Below are positions 1 to 8,242 of a stretch of 12,249 bases of DNA, in pieces. The position numbers and the translations under genes were made by a program. The stretch covers positions 1 to 12,249 of the forward strand of contig NZ_JAHAIF010000068.1 of the NCBI RefSeq assembly GCF_018372875.1, in the 5' to 3' direction. The notes beneath the pieces were generated by a model. The model made no database searches, was not told the DNA's origin, and worked only from the letters and a program-made list of their open reading frames with translations. Positions within the stretch are counted from its first letter, which is position 1. Each line of letters begins with the position of its first letter. The DNA is from Clostridium sp. (GTDB lineage: Bacteria; Bacillota; Clostridia; Clostridiales; Clostridiaceae).

Positions 1-113
1 TAAAAGTAGGTTTGGGTAGTGAAATTATAAAAGTCAACTGTAGAATAATGGATATAAAAATAAGTGAAATTATTGCCAACTTTTACTTGACTCAAACATA
101 TCATAATAATTTC
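1..113. other. Intergenic DNA upstream of the glnA promoter
   Basis: No gene is visible here. One plus-strand frame is open from the window edge to a TAG at 17-19, so the last few codons of an upstream gene cannot be excluded. An 11-base direct repeat, AGTGAAATTAT, occurs at 18-28 and 63-73 (45 bp apart), and TAAAAGT at 28-34 is inverted as ACTTTTA at 79-85. These lie just upstream of the -35 element at 114 and could be regulator sites, but I recognise no known operator. Confidence 0.35.
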
Positions 114-142
114 TTGAAGTAAGTATATGCGAATGTTATAAT
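114..142 (+). promoter_or_regulatory. glnA promoter (sigma-A type)
   Basis: A TTGAAG -35 element (114-119) is separated by exactly 17 bp from a perfect TATAAT -10 element (137-142). Transcription should start near 149, giving a leader of about 90 nt. A 6-bp inverted repeat, CGAATG at 130-135 and CATTCG at 158-163, brackets the -10 box and start site and is a candidate operator for an unidentified regulator. No canonical GlnR/TnrA site was recognised. Confidence 0.7.
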
Positions 143-174
143 TTATATAATTAATTTCATTCGACTTATATATG

Positions 175-239
175 AAAGGATGTGAAGAAATTCTCGCCTA
201 ATTTTCATATTTTTTATTTATTATGGCAGAATTTATACT
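175..239 (+). promoter_or_regulatory. glnA leader: distant Shine-Dalgarno plus hairpin
   Basis: AAAGGATGTG at 175-184 matches AAAGGAGGTG at nine of ten positions but lies 55 nt from the ATG at 240. No adequate Shine-Dalgarno sits next to that ATG. Between them, 188-198 (AAATTCTCGCC) pairs with 225-234 (GGCAGAATTT) through 10 base pairs with one bulged C at 195; the loop is 199-224. If folded, the hairpin leaves only 8 unpaired nt (185-187 plus 235-239) between the Shine-Dalgarno and the start codon. The pairing is seen in the sequence; the role in initiation is inferred. Confidence 0.5.
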
Positions 240-2141
240 ATGATTAACAACTTAATTTATACCATCCCAAAGGATAAACATAGCAAAGAAGATATAAAAT
301 CTATACTACTTAATCATCCAGAAATAAAATTTGTTTCATTTGTAGGTATTGACCTTTCTGGTAATGATACTGACGAAAAAATACCAGTTAAAGTATTCTT
401 AGATGATTTAGACTCATTTCTATATGGCGTTGCAGTACAAACTGATGGTTCCTCCGTTGTTCTTCCTGGAATTGCTACTCTTAATAATGCAAAAGTAGAT
501 ATGGTTACAGATTTAGATTGTAAATGGTTTGTAGACTATAACTATGACTTTATAGATACTTCTCTTAATAAACCAATAGGTACCTTAAGAATTCCTTGTT
601 TCTTATATCATGATGGTAAGGCTGTAGACTCAAGACATATTCTTAGCTCAGCTATAAAAACATTTAAAGAAAACCTTATTGATATCTTTAATACTAAACC
701 TGAGGTAATAAAAGCTTATGGTGCAACTAAAGAAGATATAGATGAGATAGTTATTACATCTGCTACAGAATTAGAATTCTGGGTTAAAACACCTAATGAT
801 AATGCAGAAGTAGAAGAATTATCAACTTCCGAAGTATTACATGAACATTATTGGACAAGAACAAAAGGTTCTGTAAGAACAGCTTTAGAAGAAACTTTAT
901 TACTTATGGAGGCTTATGGATTTGAACCAGAAATGGGACATAAGGAAGTAGGTGGCGTAAGAGCTAAACTTGATTCATCAGGTCAATTCAATCATATAAT
1001 GGAGCAACTTGAAGTTGACTGGAAATATGCTGATGCAGTTCAAGCTGCTGATAATGAATTATTTGTAAAGATATTAACTCAAGAAACATTTAGAAGAAAT
1101 GGACTTGAAGTAACATTTATGCCTAAACCACTTGATGGAGTAGCAGGTTCTGGTATGCACATACACCTAGGAGTAAGTTTAAAATTAAAGAACGGAAAAA
1201 GAATAAACTTATTCCATGCAACTAAAGAAGATTTTTTAAGTGTACTTGGATACGGAGCATTAATGGGTATTCTAAAGAACTATGAAGTTATGAATCCATT
1301 TATATCATCAACTAACAATGCTTTAAAAAGACTAAGACCTGGATTTGAAGCCCCAATATGTATAGTTACTTCTCTTGGATTACATCCAACTAATCCATCA
1401 AGAAATAGAACTATTCTTGTAGGTTTAATAAGAGACTTATCAAATCCAGCTGCTACTAGATTTGAATTACGTTCACCAAACCCTCATTCTAACGCATATA
1501 TAGCAATGGCTGTTTCATATATGGCAATGTTAGATGGTATACTATATGCAGTGAACAATAATAAAACTGAAGAAGATCTTCTTAAAGAGTTATCAAAACA
1601 ATACGGAGAAGATGCAGACTATCTAGAAAAGAATAGATCTTACAGAAGTGAAGATGATGTATTTGAGGACTTCACTGAAGAAGAAAGAAATAAAATGTAT
1701 GGAACAGCACCAGCTACTATATATGAAAATCTTTCTGCATTAGATAAGTACCCAGAAAAAATCAATGTTTTAAAAAGAAATGATGTACTTACAGATCAAT
1801 TAATTAATAGCTTTAAAATGGCTACACTTCAAAGATGGTGTACTGAAATAGGTAATAGAGTAATTAATAAATATACTCATGAAATAAGGAGCTTTAAACC
1901 ACTACATTCTCTTGATAAAGCTTTAGACTTAGATGTATCTAATTGGATGAAAATTAATGAATTAAGACATTATATAATGAAAGATTCTTACACAAATAAA
2001 AGTTTATTTACAAGAATCAAATCAGCATTTATCAATGAAGATTATTTAAATGCATCTGAACTTTATCTAGAACTAGAGAGTAAAATGGAAGAGCTTAGAA
2101 ACCTATATTCTTCATACAAGAAAAATTTATTAGATATATAA
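240..2141 (+). CDS. glnA: Glutamine synthetase, long clostridial form
   Basis: It probably makes glutamine from glutamate, ammonia and ATP in the cytoplasm. The N-terminal beta-grasp region lies at about residues 25-130. The catalytic region contains ATELEF (175-180), EVGGVRAKLD (236-245), FMPKPLDGVAGSGMHIH (293-309, the metal and ATP site), KRLRPGFEAP (363-372) and FELRSPNPHSNAY (408-420), all diagnostic of the glutamine synthetase fold. At 633 aa it is much longer than the roughly 440-470 aa of classical type I enzymes; the extra length is mostly an alpha-helical C-terminal region after about residue 440. The adenylylation-loop tyrosine motif of enteric GlnA is not seen. The ATG start is supported by the reading frame, which closes at TGA 183-185 with no better start, but the ribosome binding site is unusual (see the leader entry). 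It is monocistronic between its promoter and terminator. Activity on a ligand other than ammonia/glutamate is possible within this family. Confidence 0.88.
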   Translation: MINNLIYTIPKDKHSKEDIKSILLNHPEIKFVSFVGIDLSGNDTDEKIPVKVFLDDLDSFLYGVAVQTDGSSVVLPGIATLNNAKVDMVTDLDCKWFVDYNYDFIDTSLNKPIGTLRIPCFLYHDGKAVDSRHILSSAIKTFKENLIDIFNTKPEVIKAYGATKEDIDEIVITSATELEFWVKTPNDNAEVEELSTSEVLHEHYWTRTKGSVRTALEETLLLMEAYGFEPEMGHKEVGGVRAKLDSSGQFNHIMEQLEVDWKYADAVQAADNELFVKILTQETFRRNGLEVTFMPKPLDGVAGSGMHIHLGVSLKLKNGKRINLFHATKEDFLSVLGYGALMGILKNYEVMNPFISSTNNALKRLRPGFEAPICIVTSLGLHPTNPSRNRTILVGLIRDLSNPAATRFELRSPNPHSNAYIAMAVSYMAMLDGILYAVNNNKTEEDLLKELSKQYGEDADYLEKNRSYRSEDDVFEDFTEEERNKMYGTAPATIYENLSALDKYPEKINVLKRNDVLTDQLINSFKMATLQRWCTEIGNRVINKYTHEIRSFKPLHSLDKALDLDVSNWMKINELRHYIMKDSYTNKSLFTRIKSAFINEDYLNASELYLELESKMEELRNLYSSYKKNLLDI

Positions 2142-2145
2142 TATA

Positions 2146-2219
2146 GAAAAACTCAAGTTATTTAACAGCCCCTGTTAAGTAGGTCTGGAGCTGTTCAACA
2201 AAACTTGAGTTTTTCTTTT
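2146..2219 (+). terminator. glnA terminator with a structured 42-nt apical domain
   Basis: A perfect 14-bp stem, GAAAAACTCAAGTT (2146-2159) with AACTTGAGTTTTTC (2202-2215), is followed by TTTT. It begins four bases after the stop codon. The apex is not a simple loop: TTAACAG (2162-2168) and CTGTTAA (2172-2178) form a 7-bp hairpin with a CCC loop, while AACAGC (2164-2169) can instead pair with GCTGTT (2190-2195). Confidence 0.85.
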
Positions 2220-2255
2220 CAAATTATCCAATTAATAGTACTTTCTTACAAAATA

Positions 2256-2264
2256 TGATATAAT
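2256..2264 (+). promoter_or_regulatory. Extended -10 promoter of the HD-GYP gene
   Basis: TGATATAAT (2256-2264) combines a TG extension with a perfect TATAAT. The region 17 bp upstream has no good -35 match, as expected for an extended -10 promoter. The predicted start near 2271 leaves a leader of about 28 nt. Confidence 0.6.
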
Positions 2265-2298
2265 TTTATTGATTTTATATATTAAGAGAGGTGTTTTG

Positions 2299-3408
2299 AT
2301 GCGACTGGTTCCAGTAGAGTCTGTCCGTACAGGATCTTATTTAGGTAAAACTATATATGATAATTCTGGCAGAACTCTCTTAAAAAGTGGAGTTATTCTG
2401 ACTGAAGGTTTAATTAAAAAGATTAAACAAATAAATATATTTTCAATTTACATAGAAGATGGCTATAGTCAAAGTGAAATTGAAGATATAATTAAGCCAG
2501 AACTTAGAAACAAAGCAACTTCAATAATAAAATATAGCTTTAACAATATGAAAAAACTATCTAGTTTAAATATAATTAATTCAAAAGAAAAAAATAAGAT
2601 TCTAAAAAAACAAGAAGACTATTTTAAATCTATTAATGATATTGCTGAAGAGTTATTAAACAATATATTGGAAAATAAAAACGTATTAGTTAGCTTAGTA
2701 GATATAAAAAGCATGGATATGTATACATATCAACACTGTGTGAATGTTGCAGTTATATCTTTAGTGCTTGGAATAGGTTTACAACTACCAAAGTCCGAAC
2801 TTATAGATTTATGCATAGGAGCATTGTTACATGATATAGGAAAAGTGTTTATTCCTAATGATTTAATAACTAAAGAAGGCCCATTAACATATGAAGAATT
2901 TTTGAAAATTAAAGAACACCCTAGGTTAGGTTATGATTATATTAATAAAAGTCCATCCATAAAATCTTCTATTAAATTAATTGCTCTTCAACATCATGAA
3001 AGAATTGATGGATTAGGTTATCCAAATGCTTTAAAATGTGATGAGATAAATAAATTAGCTAAAATTGTATCAATTGCAGATGTATATGATGCACTTACCT
3101 CTGATAGGTGCTATAGACGTGCATTATGTGCAAGTGATGCTTTAGAATATATAATGGCAAATGTTAATAAGTTATTTGATTTTAATATGGTTCAAGTATT
3201 TTCAAAAATAATAGTTCCATTCCCTTTTGGAACTATAGTGAAGTTAAGCAATGGGGATATTGCCGTTGTACAAGAAACTCAACCAAACTATCCTTTAAGA
3301 CCTATTGTTAAGATCGTAAAGAGCTCAGACAAAAAAAATGAAGGAAAGTTTCTTAATCTTATAAATGAATTATCAGTAGTAATTAATAATATAGAATATA
3401 ACATTTAA
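2299..3408 (+). CDS. HD-GYP domain phosphodiesterase (cyclic-di-GMP)
   Basis: It is predicted to hydrolyse cyclic-di-GMP and so influence motility, biofilm or sporulation decisions. The 369-aa protein has an N-terminal region (1-60) of unassigned fold, a helical linker (65-130) and a complete HD-GYP domain (about 135-305). Visible metal and signature residues are H146, HDIGK (178-182), EHP (206-208), HHERIDGLGYP (232-242) and the SIADVYDAL block (258-266) with D261. A C-terminal segment (310-340) resembles a small beta domain. No receiver, PAS or transmembrane segment is seen, so the protein is probably cytosolic. I chose ATG 2299 because AGGTG (2289-2293) lies five bases upstream; an in-frame TTG at 2269 would add ten residues but has no binding site and overlaps the predicted transcription start. 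Substrate specificity is inferred from the intact motif and not shown. Confidence 0.9.
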   Translation: MRLVPVESVRTGSYLGKTIYDNSGRTLLKSGVILTEGLIKKIKQINIFSIYIEDGYSQSEIEDIIKPELRNKATSIIKYSFNNMKKLSSLNIINSKEKNKILKKQEDYFKSINDIAEELLNNILENKNVLVSLVDIKSMDMYTYQHCVNVAVISLVLGIGLQLPKSELIDLCIGALLHDIGKVFIPNDLITKEGPLTYEEFLKIKEHPRLGYDYINKSPSIKSSIKLIALQHHERIDGLGYPNALKCDEINKLAKIVSIADVYDALTSDRCYRRALCASDALEYIMANVNKLFDFNMVQVFSKIIVPFPFGTIVKLSNGDIAVVQETQPNYPLRPIVKIVKSSDKKNEGKFLNLINELSVVINNIEYNI

Positions 3409-3450
3409 GCTATTTATCCTTAGCATGTCTAATGTGAATAGCTTTTATTG
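3407..3450 (+). terminator. Terminator of the HD-GYP gene
   Basis: AAGCTATT (3407-3414) pairs with AATAGCTT (3437-3444), with a second small stem TTAG/CTAA (3420-3423 and 3429-3432) inside, followed by TTTTATT. The 5' arm includes the last two bases of the stop codon. It may also serve the convergent minus-strand gene ending at 3460, although the uridine run on that side is poor. Confidence 0.65.
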
Positions 3451-3459
3451 TATTTATAT

Positions 3460-3726
3460 TTAACAATATATTGGATGAGGCTTTGCAAATAATTCAATAT
3501 TGCAACTTTTCTTTGCCTTTAATGGTGTATTCTCAATTATATATTCCGCTTCTTTATAATCTCTAGCCTTAAAGACTATTGTCCATCCATTCCTATCATA
3601 TTTACCCGCACACATTATGTATTTATTTCCGTCATTTTCTTTTAAGTTATCTTTATCTATTATTAAACTTCTAACCTCTCCCATGCTTTTAACATTTAGT
3701 TTTACAAATATATCATTATTCTTCAT
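3460..3726 (-). CDS. Small protein of unknown function under LexA control
   Basis: I do not recognise this 88-aa protein. It is soluble in appearance, with no signal peptide or membrane segment. It looks like a mixed alpha/beta domain: a strand at 5-12, a central GWTIVFKARDYKEAEYII stretch (48-65) that reads as strand then helix, and a lysine-rich turn. Cysteines sit at 39, 75 and the C-terminal residue 88. ATG 3726 was chosen because GGAGGG (3737-3732) lies five bases upstream; an ATG at 3747 would add seven residues but lies upstream of this binding site and inside a predicted LexA box. The gene is monocistronic, converges on the HD-GYP gene, and has a consensus promoter with two SOS boxes. 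A DNA-damage role is therefore suggested by regulation only. Confidence 0.75.
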   Translation of the reverse strand: MKNNDIFVKLNVKSMGEVRSLIIDKDNLKENDGNKYIMCAGKYDRNGWTIVFKARDYKEAEYIIENTPLKAKKSCNIELFAKPHPIYC

Positions 3727-3740
3727 AATAACCCTCCATA

Positions 3741-3754
3741 CGAACACCTGTTTG
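3741..3754. promoter_or_regulatory. LexA/SOS box 2 (downstream of the promoter)
   Basis: CGAACACCTGTTTG fits CGAAC-N4-GTTYG. It lies between the -10 element and the Shine-Dalgarno of the 88-aa gene, centred 29 bp from box 1, close to three helical turns, so two LexA dimers could bind the same face of the DNA. Confidence 0.75.
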
Positions 3755-3762
3755 TTGATTTA

Positions 3763-3791
3763 ATTTTATCGAACTTTTGTTCGTATGTCAA
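3763..3791 (-). promoter_or_regulatory. Consensus promoter of the 88-aa gene
   Basis: On the minus strand TTGACA (3791-3786) is followed by a 17-bp spacer and TAAAAT (3768-3763). The spacer holds a perfect LexA palindrome, which is the arrangement expected for direct repression of RNA polymerase binding. Confidence 0.85.
3770..3783. promoter_or_regulatory. LexA/SOS box 1 (between -35 and -10)
   Basis: CGAACTTTTGTTCG is a perfect palindrome with the CGAAC-N4-GTTCG form of the Gram-positive SOS box (Bacillus DinR/LexA consensus CGAACRNRYGTTYG). It fills the promoter spacer of the minus-strand gene at 3460-3726. Confidence 0.82.
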
Positions 3792-3822
3792 CAAATATTT
3801 ATACTTTTATTCCAATATAAGA

Positions 3823-3854
3823 AAGGAAGACCATATAGTAATATAGTCTTCCTT
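3823..3854 (-). terminator. Terminator of the carAB operon
   Basis: AAGGAAGAC (3823-3831) and GTCTTCCTT (3846-3854) form a 9-bp stem, extended past one mismatch by ATAT/ATAT around an AGTA loop. It begins ten bases after the carB stop on the minus strand. The following minus-strand tract (CTTTCTTAT) is only moderately uridine-rich. Confidence 0.65.
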
Positions 3855-3863
3855 GTCATTATA

Positions 3864-6800
3864 TTAATTTCCTAAGTTATAAACTTTCAATTCTTTATTA
3901 TCTTCAAGATGTTCTTCCTTAACATCTACTATAGCTCTTAGAGTATCTAGCGCTGTAATAACTCCTATATTTCTCTCTACAGCTGCTCTTCTCATCATAA
4001 ATCCATCTCTCTTTGAATCATTAACCTTAGTTGGAGTATTTATAACTAATTCTACTTCTTTATTCTTTATAACATCTAGTATATTAGGTGAATCTTCACA
4101 GATTCTTCTTACCTTCTTAGCATCTATACCTGCATCCTTAAGTAAGTTACAAGTTCCCTCTGTAGCTACAAACTTATATCCTAATTTAGATAATCTAACT
4201 GCCATTGGTAAAAATTCAGCTTTATCATGCTTATTTATAGTAGCTAATATTTCACCCTTCTTAGGGAACATTCCAGCTGCTACAAATCCCTTATATAATG
4301 CTTCATTAACTGTTTTACCAACTCCTAAAACCTCTCCTGTAGATTTCATTTCAGGTCCTAATGATACCTCAACATTTGGTAGCTTTTGAGTTGAGAACAC
4401 AGGAACCTTAACTGATACTAATTCTGGTTCTTTGTATACATCTACTCCATATCCTAAGTCCTTTAACTTACTTCCTAACATAACCTTAGTTGCTATATCT
4501 ACTATTGGAACCCCACTTACTTTACTTATATAAGGTACAGTTCTTGAAGCTCTTGGATTAACTTCTATTACATATAATTGCCCTTCAAATTCGATAAATT
4601 GAATATTTATCATTCCTTTTATTCCTATTGCTAAAGCCAACTTCTTAGTATAATCTAATATCGCACCCTTAATCTCTTTACTAACATTTTGTGTTGGATA
4701 CATAGTTACACTATCCCCTGAATGAACCCCTGCTCTTTCTAAGTGTTCCATTATACCTGGTATAAGAACATCTTCTCCATCTGAAATTGCATCTACTTCT
4801 ATTTCTCTACCCATTAGGTACTTATCTATTAGTATTGGGTTCTTTGAATCTTTTTCAAATGCATGCATTAAGTAAAATGTTAATTCTTCTTCATCATGAG
4901 TTATTTCCATACCTTGACCACCAATTACATATGAAGGTCTAACAAGTACAGGGAATCCTAATCTTTCAGCTTCTTTTAGCCCTTCTTCAACTGACCAGAT
5001 TCCTTTACCCTTTGGTCTCGAAATTCCTAAATCTTCTAGTAAAGCATCAAACTTTTCTCTATCTTCAGCCATATCTATTTGATCTGCTGTAGTTCCTAAT
5101 GTTGGTATCTTCTTTTCCTTTAAGAAGTTTGCAAGCTTAATAGCTGTTTGTCCACCAAATTGAAGTATAACTCCATCTGGATTTTCTTTTTCAACTATGC
5201 TTAATACATCCTCTTCTGTTAATGGTTCAAAATATAACTTATCAGAAATATTAAAGTCTGTACTTACTGTTTCTGGGTTGTTATTAACAATTATAGTCTC
5301 TATTCCTAGCTTCTTAAGTGCTAATACACAGTGTACTGAAGCATAGTCAAATTCAATACCTTGTCCTATTCTAATTGGCCCCGAACCTATAACCATTACC
5401 TTTTTCTTATCTGATACTTCTACTTCATCATATTGTTCATAAGTTGAATAATAGTAAGGTGATAATGCTTCGAATTCTCCACCACATGTATCAACCATCT
5501 TATATGCAGGTTTTATATTCCATATATCTCTTAATCTATTAATGTCTTCAGGAGAAACCTTTAACATATCTGCTATAGCCTTATCTGAGAATCCTTTTTT
5601 CTTTAAGTTTAATAACCATTCTTTATCTAAATCATCTATCTTGCTTAATTTCAATCTTTGTTCTTCTTCAACTATCCACTTAAACTTTTCTACGAAGAAT
5701 CTATCTATTCCTGTAATCTTACAGATTTTATCTACTCTATAGTCTCTTCTAAGCATTTCAGCTAATGCAAATAGTCTTTCATCATCTGGAGACATTACTC
5801 TTTCCTTAAGTTCTTGCATACTGAACTCTCTAAACTTCTTGTGGTCTAATGAGTATTTTCCTATTTCTAAGCTTCTTATTCCCTTAAGTAATGCTTGTTC
5901 TAAGTTTGCACCTATAGCCATTACTTCCCCTGTAGCCATCATCTTAGTTCCAAGTTCTCTATCTGCACCATAAAACTTATCAAAAGGCCACTTTGGAATT
6001 TTACATACTACATAGTCTAATGTTGGTTCAAAGCAAGCATAAGTTTTTTGAGTAACTGCATTCTTTATTTCATCTAATCCATATCCTAAAGCTATCTTAG
6101 CAGCAAGCTTTGCTATTGGATACCCAGTAGCCTTTGATGCTAAAGCTGAAGATCTTGAAACTCTAGGATTAATTTCTATTACAGCATATTCAAATGAGTT
6201 AGGATTTAAAGCGAACTGTACGTTACATCCACCTTCTATTCCTACTGCATTTATAATGTTTATAGATGCTGTTCTTAACATTTGATATTCTTTATCTGAC
6301 AATGTTTGAGAAGGAGCTACAACTATACTATCGCCTGTATGGATACCAACTGGGTCAATGTTTTCCATGTTACATACAGTTATGCAGTTTCCGTAAGAGT
6401 CTCTCATTACTTCATACTCTATTTCTTTCCATCCCTTAACTGACTTTTCAAGTAAAACTTGTCCTATTGTGCTTAATTGTAATCCTGATTCAAGAATAAC
6501 TCTTAACTCTTCTTCATTATTAGCTATTCCTCCACCAGTTCCCCCTAATGTATATGCTGGTCTAACTATTACTGGATATCCAATCTTACCAGCATAAGCT
6601 ACTCCCGCTTCTAATTCAGTAATTATTTCAGATTGAATGACAGGTTCTTGGATTCTATTCATCATATTTCTGAATAGTTCTCTATCTTCTCCCTCTTTAA
6701 TAGATTCAATAGAAGTCCCTATTACTTTTACATTATATTTTTCTAATATTCCTGCATCATGTAAATCAACTGCAAGGTTAAGTCCTGTTTGACCACCCAT

Positions 6801-7067
6801 ACCAGCAAGTAAACTATCTGGTCTTTCCTTTGCAATAACCTTTTCTACAAATTCTACAGTTAATGGCTCTAAATAAACCTTATCTGCCACTTCTCTGTCA
6901 GTCATAATTGTAGCTGGATTAGAGTTAACTAATACAACCTCAATTCCTTCTTCTTTTAAAGCTTGACAAGCTTGAGTTCCTGAATAATCAAACTCTGCTG
7001 CTTGTCCTATAACTATTGGCCCTGATCCTATAACTAATACTTTTTTAATATCTTTATTTAATGGCAT
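3864..7067 (-). CDS. carB: Carbamoyl-phosphate synthase, large subunit
   Basis: It makes carbamoyl phosphate from bicarbonate, two ATP and ammonia channelled from CarA, feeding pyrimidine and arginine synthesis. The 1067-aa length matches the family (E. coli CarB is about 1073). The two homologous halves are clear: [17 protein letters not shown] (14-30) with ATP-grasp motif [15 protein letters not shown] (about 166-180), and [17 protein letters not shown] (about 562-578) with [15 protein letters not shown] (about 706-720). The C-terminal MGS-like allosteric domain (about 935-1067) contains VATEGT. No truncation or missing motif is visible. The start has GGAGG (7080-7076) eight bases upstream. 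The gap to carA is 12 bp and the carA stop overlaps this binding site, so the two are one translationally close operon. Confidence 0.98.
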   Translation of the reverse strand: MPLNKDIKKVLVIGSGPIVIGQAAEFDYSGTQACQALKEEGIEVVLVNSNPATIMTDREVADKVYLEPLTVEFVEKVIAKERPDSLLAGMGGQTGLNLAVDLHDAGILEKYNVKVIGTSIESIKEGEDRELFRNMMNRIQEPVIQSEIITELEAGVAYAGKIGYPVIVRPAYTLGGTGGGIANNEEELRVILESGLQLSTIGQVLLEKSVKGWKEIEYEVMRDSYGNCITVCNMENIDPVGIHTGDSIVVAPSQTLSDKEYQMLRTASINIINAVGIEGGCNVQFALNPNSFEYAVIEINPRVSRSSALASKATGYPIAKLAAKIALGYGLDEIKNAVTQKTYACFEPTLDYVVCKIPKWPFDKFYGADRELGTKMMATGEVMAIGANLEQALLKGIRSLEIGKYSLDHKKFREFSMQELKERVMSPDDERLFALAEMLRRDYRVDKICKITGIDRFFVEKFKWIVEEEQRLKLSKIDDLDKEWLLNLKKKGFSDKAIADMLKVSPEDINRLRDIWNIKPAYKMVDTCGGEFEALSPYYYSTYEQYDEVEVSDKKKVMVIGSGPIRIGQGIEFDYASVHCVLALKKLGIETIIVNNNPETVSTDFNISDKLYFEPLTEEDVLSIVEKENPDGVILQFGGQTAIKLANFLKEKKIPTLGTTADQIDMAEDREKFDALLEDLGISRPKGKGIWSVEEGLKEAERLGFPVLVRPSYVIGGQGMEITHDEEELTFYLMHAFEKDSKNPILIDKYLMGREIEVDAISDGEDVLIPGIMEHLERAGVHSGDSVTMYPTQNVSKEIKGAILDYTKKLALAIGIKGMINIQFIEFEGQLYVIEVNPRASRTVPYISKVSGVPIVDIATKVMLGSKLKDLGYGVDVYKEPELVSVKVPVFSTQKLPNVEVSLGPEMKSTGEVLGVGKTVNEALYKGFVAAGMFPKKGEILATINKHDKAEFLPMAVRLSKLGYKFVATEGTCNLLKDAGIDAKKVRRICEDSPNILDVIKNKEVELVINTPTKVNDSKRDGFMMRRAAVERNIGVITALDTLRAIVDVKEEHLEDNKELKVYNLGN

Positions 7068-7079
7068 ATTCCTAACCTC

Positions 7080-8129
7080 CTATAGTGCGTATTCCATGAA
7101 TTTATCGAATATATATTCACTGTCTTGTGGTCCTGCTGAAGCTTCTGGATGGAATTGTACAGAGAATATAGGTAACTTCTTATGCTTCATTCCTTCTATA
7201 GTTCCATCATTTATGTTGATATGAGTTGCTTCAACATCTTCTGGTAAAGTTTGAACCACATATCCATGGTTTTGTGAGGTTATAGTAACCTTATTTGTTT
7301 CTAAATCTTTAACTGGGTGATTACATCCTCTATGACCAAACTTAAGCTTAGTTGTTTGACCACCTAATGTTAACCCTAATAATTGATGACCTAAGCAGAT
7401 TCCTACTATTGGCTTCTTTCCAACTATCTTCTTTATATTTTCAATTACTTCTGGTAAATCTTCTGGATCTCCAGGCCCATTTGATAAGAATACTAAATCT
7501 GGATTTATAGCTAAAATATCTTCAGCCTTTGTATCAGCTGGGAATACTGTCAACTTGCATCCTCTCTTCTTAAAGCATCTTAATATATTTTGCTTTATAC
7601 CAAAATCAATTACAGCTACATGCTTTCCTTTACCTTCAACTGTGTAAGACTTCTTTGTTGTTACAGTCTTTACAGCTTCTTTATTTGAGAAAGACTTAAT
7701 TTTTTCATCTATATCGCTTTTATCTAATTCATCAATTGCAATGATTCCTCTCATTGTACCATTATTTCTTAGAACCTTTGTAAGAGCTCTTGTATCTATT
7801 CCTTCAAGTCCAACTATCTTATTTTGTTTTAAGAAATCTTCTAATTCTAGCTCACACCTAAAGTTATTTGGTAAATTACATTTTTCTCTTACTATAAACC
7901 CTCTAACCTTTGGGCTATCAGATTCCATGTCTTCAAGGTTTATTCCATAGTTTCCTATTAGAGGATATGTCATTGTTACGATTTGTCCATAGTATGAAGG
8001 GTCTGTTAAAACCTCTTGGTATCCAGTCATACCAGTTGTAAATACTACTTCACCAACACTATCTTTTAGGTGACCAAAGGCTTTACCTTCAAATACCATA
8101 CCATTTTCTAAAATAAGCTTTGCTTTCAT
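7080..8129 (-). CDS. carA: Carbamoyl-phosphate synthase, small (glutaminase) subunit
   Basis: It hydrolyses glutamine and passes ammonia to CarB. The 349-aa protein has the N-terminal small-chain domain (1-150, with TTGMTGYQEVLTDPSY at 31-46) and a class I glutamine amidotransferase domain (about 168-349). The latter has SNGPGDP (216-222), the nucleophile C245 in GICLGHQ, SQNHGYV (285-291) and the H327/E329 pair in QFHPEA. ATG 8129 was chosen because it aligns with the usual MKAKLILENG start and has GGGAGGG (8142-8136) six bases upstream. An in-frame ATG at 8180 would add 17 residues atypical of the family and lies just after the attenuator. It is the first gene of carAB, controlled by the leader between 8130 and 8382. 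Confidence 0.97.
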   Translation of the reverse strand: MKAKLILENGMVFEGKAFGHLKDSVGEVVFTTGMTGYQEVLTDPSYYGQIVTMTYPLIGNYGINLEDMESDSPKVRGFIVREKCNLPNNFRCELELEDFLKQNKIVGLEGIDTRALTKVLRNNGTMRGIIAIDELDKSDIDEKIKSFSNKEAVKTVTTKKSYTVEGKGKHVAVIDFGIKQNILRCFKKRGCKLTVFPADTKAEDILAINPDLVFLSNGPGDPEDLPEVIENIKKIVGKKPIVGICLGHQLLGLTLGGQTTKLKFGHRGCNHPVKDLETNKVTITSQNHGYVVQTLPEDVEATHININDGTIEGMKHKKLPIFSVQFHPEASAGPQDSEYIFDKFMEYAL

Positions 8130-8186
8130 GCTTAGCCCTCCCTTTTTTATGTTGAAGTTAAGATAACACTTTATCGACATTTAAGA

Positions 8187-8242
8187 TAAAAAGAAAAGGA
8201 TAATAAAGAGACTTACAGAAACTCTGGTCTCCTCATTATCCT
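8187..8242 (-). terminator. carAB attenuator terminator
   Basis: On the minus strand 8242-8227 pairs with 8212-8197 as a 16-bp stem with two G-U wobbles, extended by CAGA/TCTG in the loop, followed by TTTTCTTTTT. It lies about 60 nt upstream of the carA start and inside the transcript, so it is an attenuator and not a gene end. Confidence 0.88.

Noticed and set aside
172..201. Nine-codon ORF (ATG 172 to TAA 199-201) in the glnA leader as a leader peptide.
   Set aside because: No ribosome binding site upstream; its own codons overlap the Shine-Dalgarno-like sequence, and no regulatory codon run is present.
223..243. Six-codon ORF (ATG 223 to TGA 241-243) overlapping the glnA start as ATGA, suggesting translational coupling.
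   Set aside because: It has no Shine-Dalgarno and its start sits at the edge of the leader hairpin; chance overlap is likelier.
2269..2298. Upstream in-frame TTG start for the HD-GYP protein.
   Set aside because: No binding site, and it lies at or before the predicted transcription start; ATG 2299 has AGGTG five bases upstream.
5542..5742. Plus-strand open frame inside carB, and similar frames at 7741-7950, 9651-9893, 10002-10223 and 11452-11634.
   Set aside because: All are antisense to clearly functional genes, lack ribosome binding sites and have no recognisable domains; they mirror codon bias of the real genes.
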